A DNA stretch of 64,000 nucleotides from Notospermus geniculatus (lineage: Eukaryota > Nemertea > Pilidiophora > Heteronemertea > Lineidae). Position 1 is the stretch's first letter, and the number at the start of each line of letters is the position of its first letter. Below the pieces are notes generated by a model. The model did not search any database. It was not told the origin of the DNA and saw only the letters and a list, made by a program, of their open reading frames with translations. The translations under genes were made by a program, and so were the position numbers. The DNA is taken from positions 299,927 through 363,926 of the forward strand of contig NMRB01000078.1 of NCBI GenBank assembly GCA_002633025.1. The letters run 5' to 3'. Below are positions 61,676 through 64,000 of this stretch, in pieces.

Positions 61676-61947
61676 AAGCCCCACTGTATTGAATTTGAAA
61701 AATGCAAATCATCGCCGCGATTCTTGACGTCAGTGCACGACGTCAGCATAGTGTAAAATGTACTGCGCTCCATCTGAATACATTAGGGCTCTCTCTGCAG
61801 TTTTTTCAATGTGTGCTGAAACCTATGCCTTGATTCTCTGAAGTACGCATCGGACAGGCATTTTGGGGACCTTCACGAGGCTATGAGACCTCTATGTGCT
61901 CTCTCCTAACATTTTGAAAATATCGTAAAATTCAATACAGTGGGGCT
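61676..61947. mobile_element. Inverted-repeat element with AAGCCCCACTGTATTGAATT ends
   Basis: AAGCCCCACTGTATTGAATT and its inverted partner AATTCAATACAGTGGGGCT lie 272 bp apart, with TTA at both sides (61673-61675 and 61948-61950). The interior has paired GACGTCA words. The ends are in the style of the AGCCCC elements. Confidence 0.8.
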
Positions 61948-63556
61948 TTAACATCTGGCAAAGCATAACTCTGGTTCCCAAGCTTAACCCTTCAACCAAC
62001 AAGACAATCCTCAACTTGGTGAGAAGTTGGACTCATTCACTAGAAAATGAGATGGATTGAACCAGAGCCACCTCAAATCCAACATTTCCAGCAGCTTTTA
62101 TCCTCAGATATCACTTTTTTCTTCCACTTCTTAGGAAAGACAACAAAGTCTCCTAAACATTGCTCTGAAGCACTGAAGCAAAATCACAAATATTCTGTCT
62201 GAATACTAACTCTAACAAGTCAACAGCTATTTAACATTTCTCTGTTCTGTACTGTCAGAGTCCAGCTCAAGATTCAAACCCGATACAATTCCATATTCAT
62301 AAGAAGCCAATCTCTGACACGACAGAATTCACAAAGGTCAACCTAGTGACCATCGAGATAGCACAAAACAGAAAATACTGTAGCACATATCATTTAAAGT
62401 CAACAGCTATAATATAGCTATTAGTATTAGGTAATCAGAAAATACAGAAAAAATGGGCGCTGAAGGTTTCCGATCTTATCTTTAGCATGAATGCCTTGAA
62501 CAAGGTTGGTACTTTAACCCTTTGCGGAATAGTTGTCAGTCATTTTAGTGAGACCCTATAGTAATGAACAGTAGGGTCATACATGTATGTAAGGATGATG
62601 TTGGCAGTGATTCAACTGATGAATTGATGACTGACATATTAAACTATGGAATGAATGAAAAACCTCACATTTATAGCTAGATGAAATGAATACAGTTGTA
62701 CAACCAACTTTGGCAGCATTTTATCAAAGCGCTTTTTCAGCTGAAAGGACTGATGCAAAAAGTGTCATTTGCGACACCTAATAAACCAAGAATCTTTAAA
62801 TTGTTTTGGACCATTAGGAATTTCCATTTCACAAAAACCTGGTACAGAATCACTTGCCTGAGGGACATTTATGTGAAATGAAATGGACAGAATTTGGAAA
62901 AGTAATATTTGACTTCTGAGGTTATGATACGGCATGACATTCCCTGAATAGCAAATTATGACAAATCCCTGAATATTACTATCAAAGAGGTATGCCTTAA
63001 AACGCCAGTATGAAAATACCATGCAATCTGCAGTACCGGCACTGTATAAACCAGGGAAGGTTGCAGCTTAACAACAATTCCTGCTGCATAATAATTTTTT
63101 AATTTTTTCAGTATTTCAGTGCATGTTTGAATCACACTTCAACAGAAACTAAAGAAAATTTCAGAGTACAGGACCCCTGGGTCAATCTTAACAACCCATT
63201 CAATGCTGAAACATTTTAAGTAGACAGCCATTTTGTTATCCGAAAAAATTTCATATGTGTGATACACTGAACTTTTTTCTGATATTCAAAACAATGTCCT
63301 AAATCTGAACATCCAGCGCAGCGTATCCTAATTTGATCTGCACAAATGAACGCATCCTGAACTTGGTAATGTTAAGTTCCAGAGATAATCCATAACGACA
63401 CAGGGATTCATATCACATTGCTGCAATTTTAACAATTATGCCTTTTTATGGTCCGAATTTCAGAACGAAATTTCATGGCTGAAATGAAATGTGTGTTCAA
63501 CACTGGCGCTGATATCAATTTATTTCAGAAAGATATCCCTGGTAAGATGTGTGCAA

Positions 63557-63937
63557 TTACTGCTTGGGTTCTTGCTTGACAATGATGACTTCCTTGATTT
63601 TTGTCTGAGAATTTTTGAAGTTCATCAGAGCTTCATAAGTCTTCTTCATCGTATCAAGTTCCTGTCTCATGTCTTCATTTTCCTGCCGTAACCGATCGTT
63701 CTCATCCAAAAGATCCTGCTTTTCATTTTGTAGAACTTCCTTCTGAGTCAACCGTCTCACGCGACAGTTTGCTGCATAACCACGATTTTTCAAAGTTCGG
63801 CGCCGATGTTTAAGCCTCTTGACATCAGCAGGAGGGAGACCATTTAGAATCCGATTCAGTTCCTTGACGGAAAGCTTTATCAATTCATCATCGGACAGCT
63901 TCTTGCTTGGATCCCAACCTCCTTTGTTTCTGTACCA
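63557..63937 (-). CDS. Small Maf bZIP transcription factor, last coding exon (partial)
   Basis: Small Mafs bind MARE/ARE DNA sites as homodimers or with CNC factors (Nrf, Bach). The exon starts after the acceptor tcatttttcag with [18 protein letters not shown], continues with [17 protein letters not shown] (extended homology region), [20 protein letters not shown] (basic region; NRGYAxxCR is the Maf signature), and a leucine zipper ([23 protein letters not shown]). It ends [11 protein letters not shown] and stop TAA at 63557-63559. The short tail and lack of an activation domain mark the small class (MafF/G/K in vertebrates, which have about 150-160 residues). IVKQEP fits a SUMO-site consensus. 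The start codon and any first exon lie beyond 63937. Confidence 0.93.
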   Translation of the reverse strand, partial: WYRNKGGWDPSKKLSDDELIKLSVKELNRILNGLPPADVKRLKHRRRTLKNRGYAANCRVRRLTQKEVLQNEKQDLLDENDRLRQENEDMRQELDTMKKTYEALMNFKNSQTKIKEVIIVKQEPKQ

Positions 63938-64000
63938 CTGAAAAATGAATTATACAAAATTAGCATCAATCAATCGGAACGAGTTTAGAATCCCCGATCA
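63938..64000 (-). other. Start of the upstream intron of the small Maf gene
   Basis: Acceptor-side intron sequence; the rest of the gene is outside the window. Confidence 0.7.

Larger units (their letters stand above)
59760..63556. other. Region between the plus-strand gene and the small Maf exon
   Basis: Probably includes the small Maf 3' UTR. Contains a SINE (60530-60650), an AT-rich diverged element (61318-61440) and an inverted-repeat element (61676-61947). Candidate minus-strand AATAAA signals lie at 63519-63524, only about 35 nt after the stop, and near 59899. Confidence 0.5.

Overview
The window looks like genomic DNA from a marine invertebrate deuterostome, most plausibly an echinoderm or a close relative. 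The genes are split by spliceosomal introns with GT..AG borders. The encoded proteins are animal families: S-adenosylmethionine synthetase, an AFAP1-type adaptor and a small Maf bZIP factor. The DNA is full of AGGCCT/ACCGGT palindromes, tRNA-derived SINEs, short inverted-repeat elements and minisatellites. There are N runs at 4398-5079 and 22517-22610 and single Ns at 358, 57889 and 61225. The species assignment is inference.

Layout. (1) 1-2200: intergenic DNA ending in a compact promoter (CCAAT, TCACGTGA, TATA). (2) 2276-9415, plus strand: methionine adenosyltransferase in seven visible exons; one further exon of about 26 codons almost certainly lies in the 682-base assembly gap. (3) 10338-17122 and 17213-24301: two direct copies of a segment of about 7 kb, running from the 3' side of the MAT gene into the penultimate exon of the next gene. 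(4) 23035-56984, minus strand: an AFAP1-family gene that I could join into 18 coding exons with consistent phases throughout (2655 nt, 884 residues). It has an N-terminal helical segment, two PH domains, a Ser/Thr-rich stretch and a C-terminal coiled coil. (5) 58217-58962, plus strand: the 3' exons of a gene I do not recognise, with a good poly(A) signal near 59272. (6) 63557-63937, minus strand: the last coding exon of a small Maf transcription factor whose start lies beyond the window.

The introns of the AFAP-like gene hold most of the odd DNA. There are at least four tRNA-derived SINE families, one copy with a 9-bp target duplication. There are several inverted-repeat elements, two of them inserted inside SINEs with TAA target duplications. 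Minisatellites of 22, 25, 30-31 and 40 bp are present, and two of them stop within about 25 bp of a splice donor. The tandem duplication carries a second, identical copy of the AFAP-like terminal coding exon. It is either a real alternative 3' end or an uncollapsed haplotype in the assembly.

The genes do not form an operon and no joint pathway is implied: MAT makes the methyl donor SAM, AFAP1-type proteins bind actin and signalling proteins, and small Mafs bind DNA. I found no new enzymatic or defence system. The most notable items are the terminal-exon duplication, the nested mobile elements and the minisatellites at splice donors.
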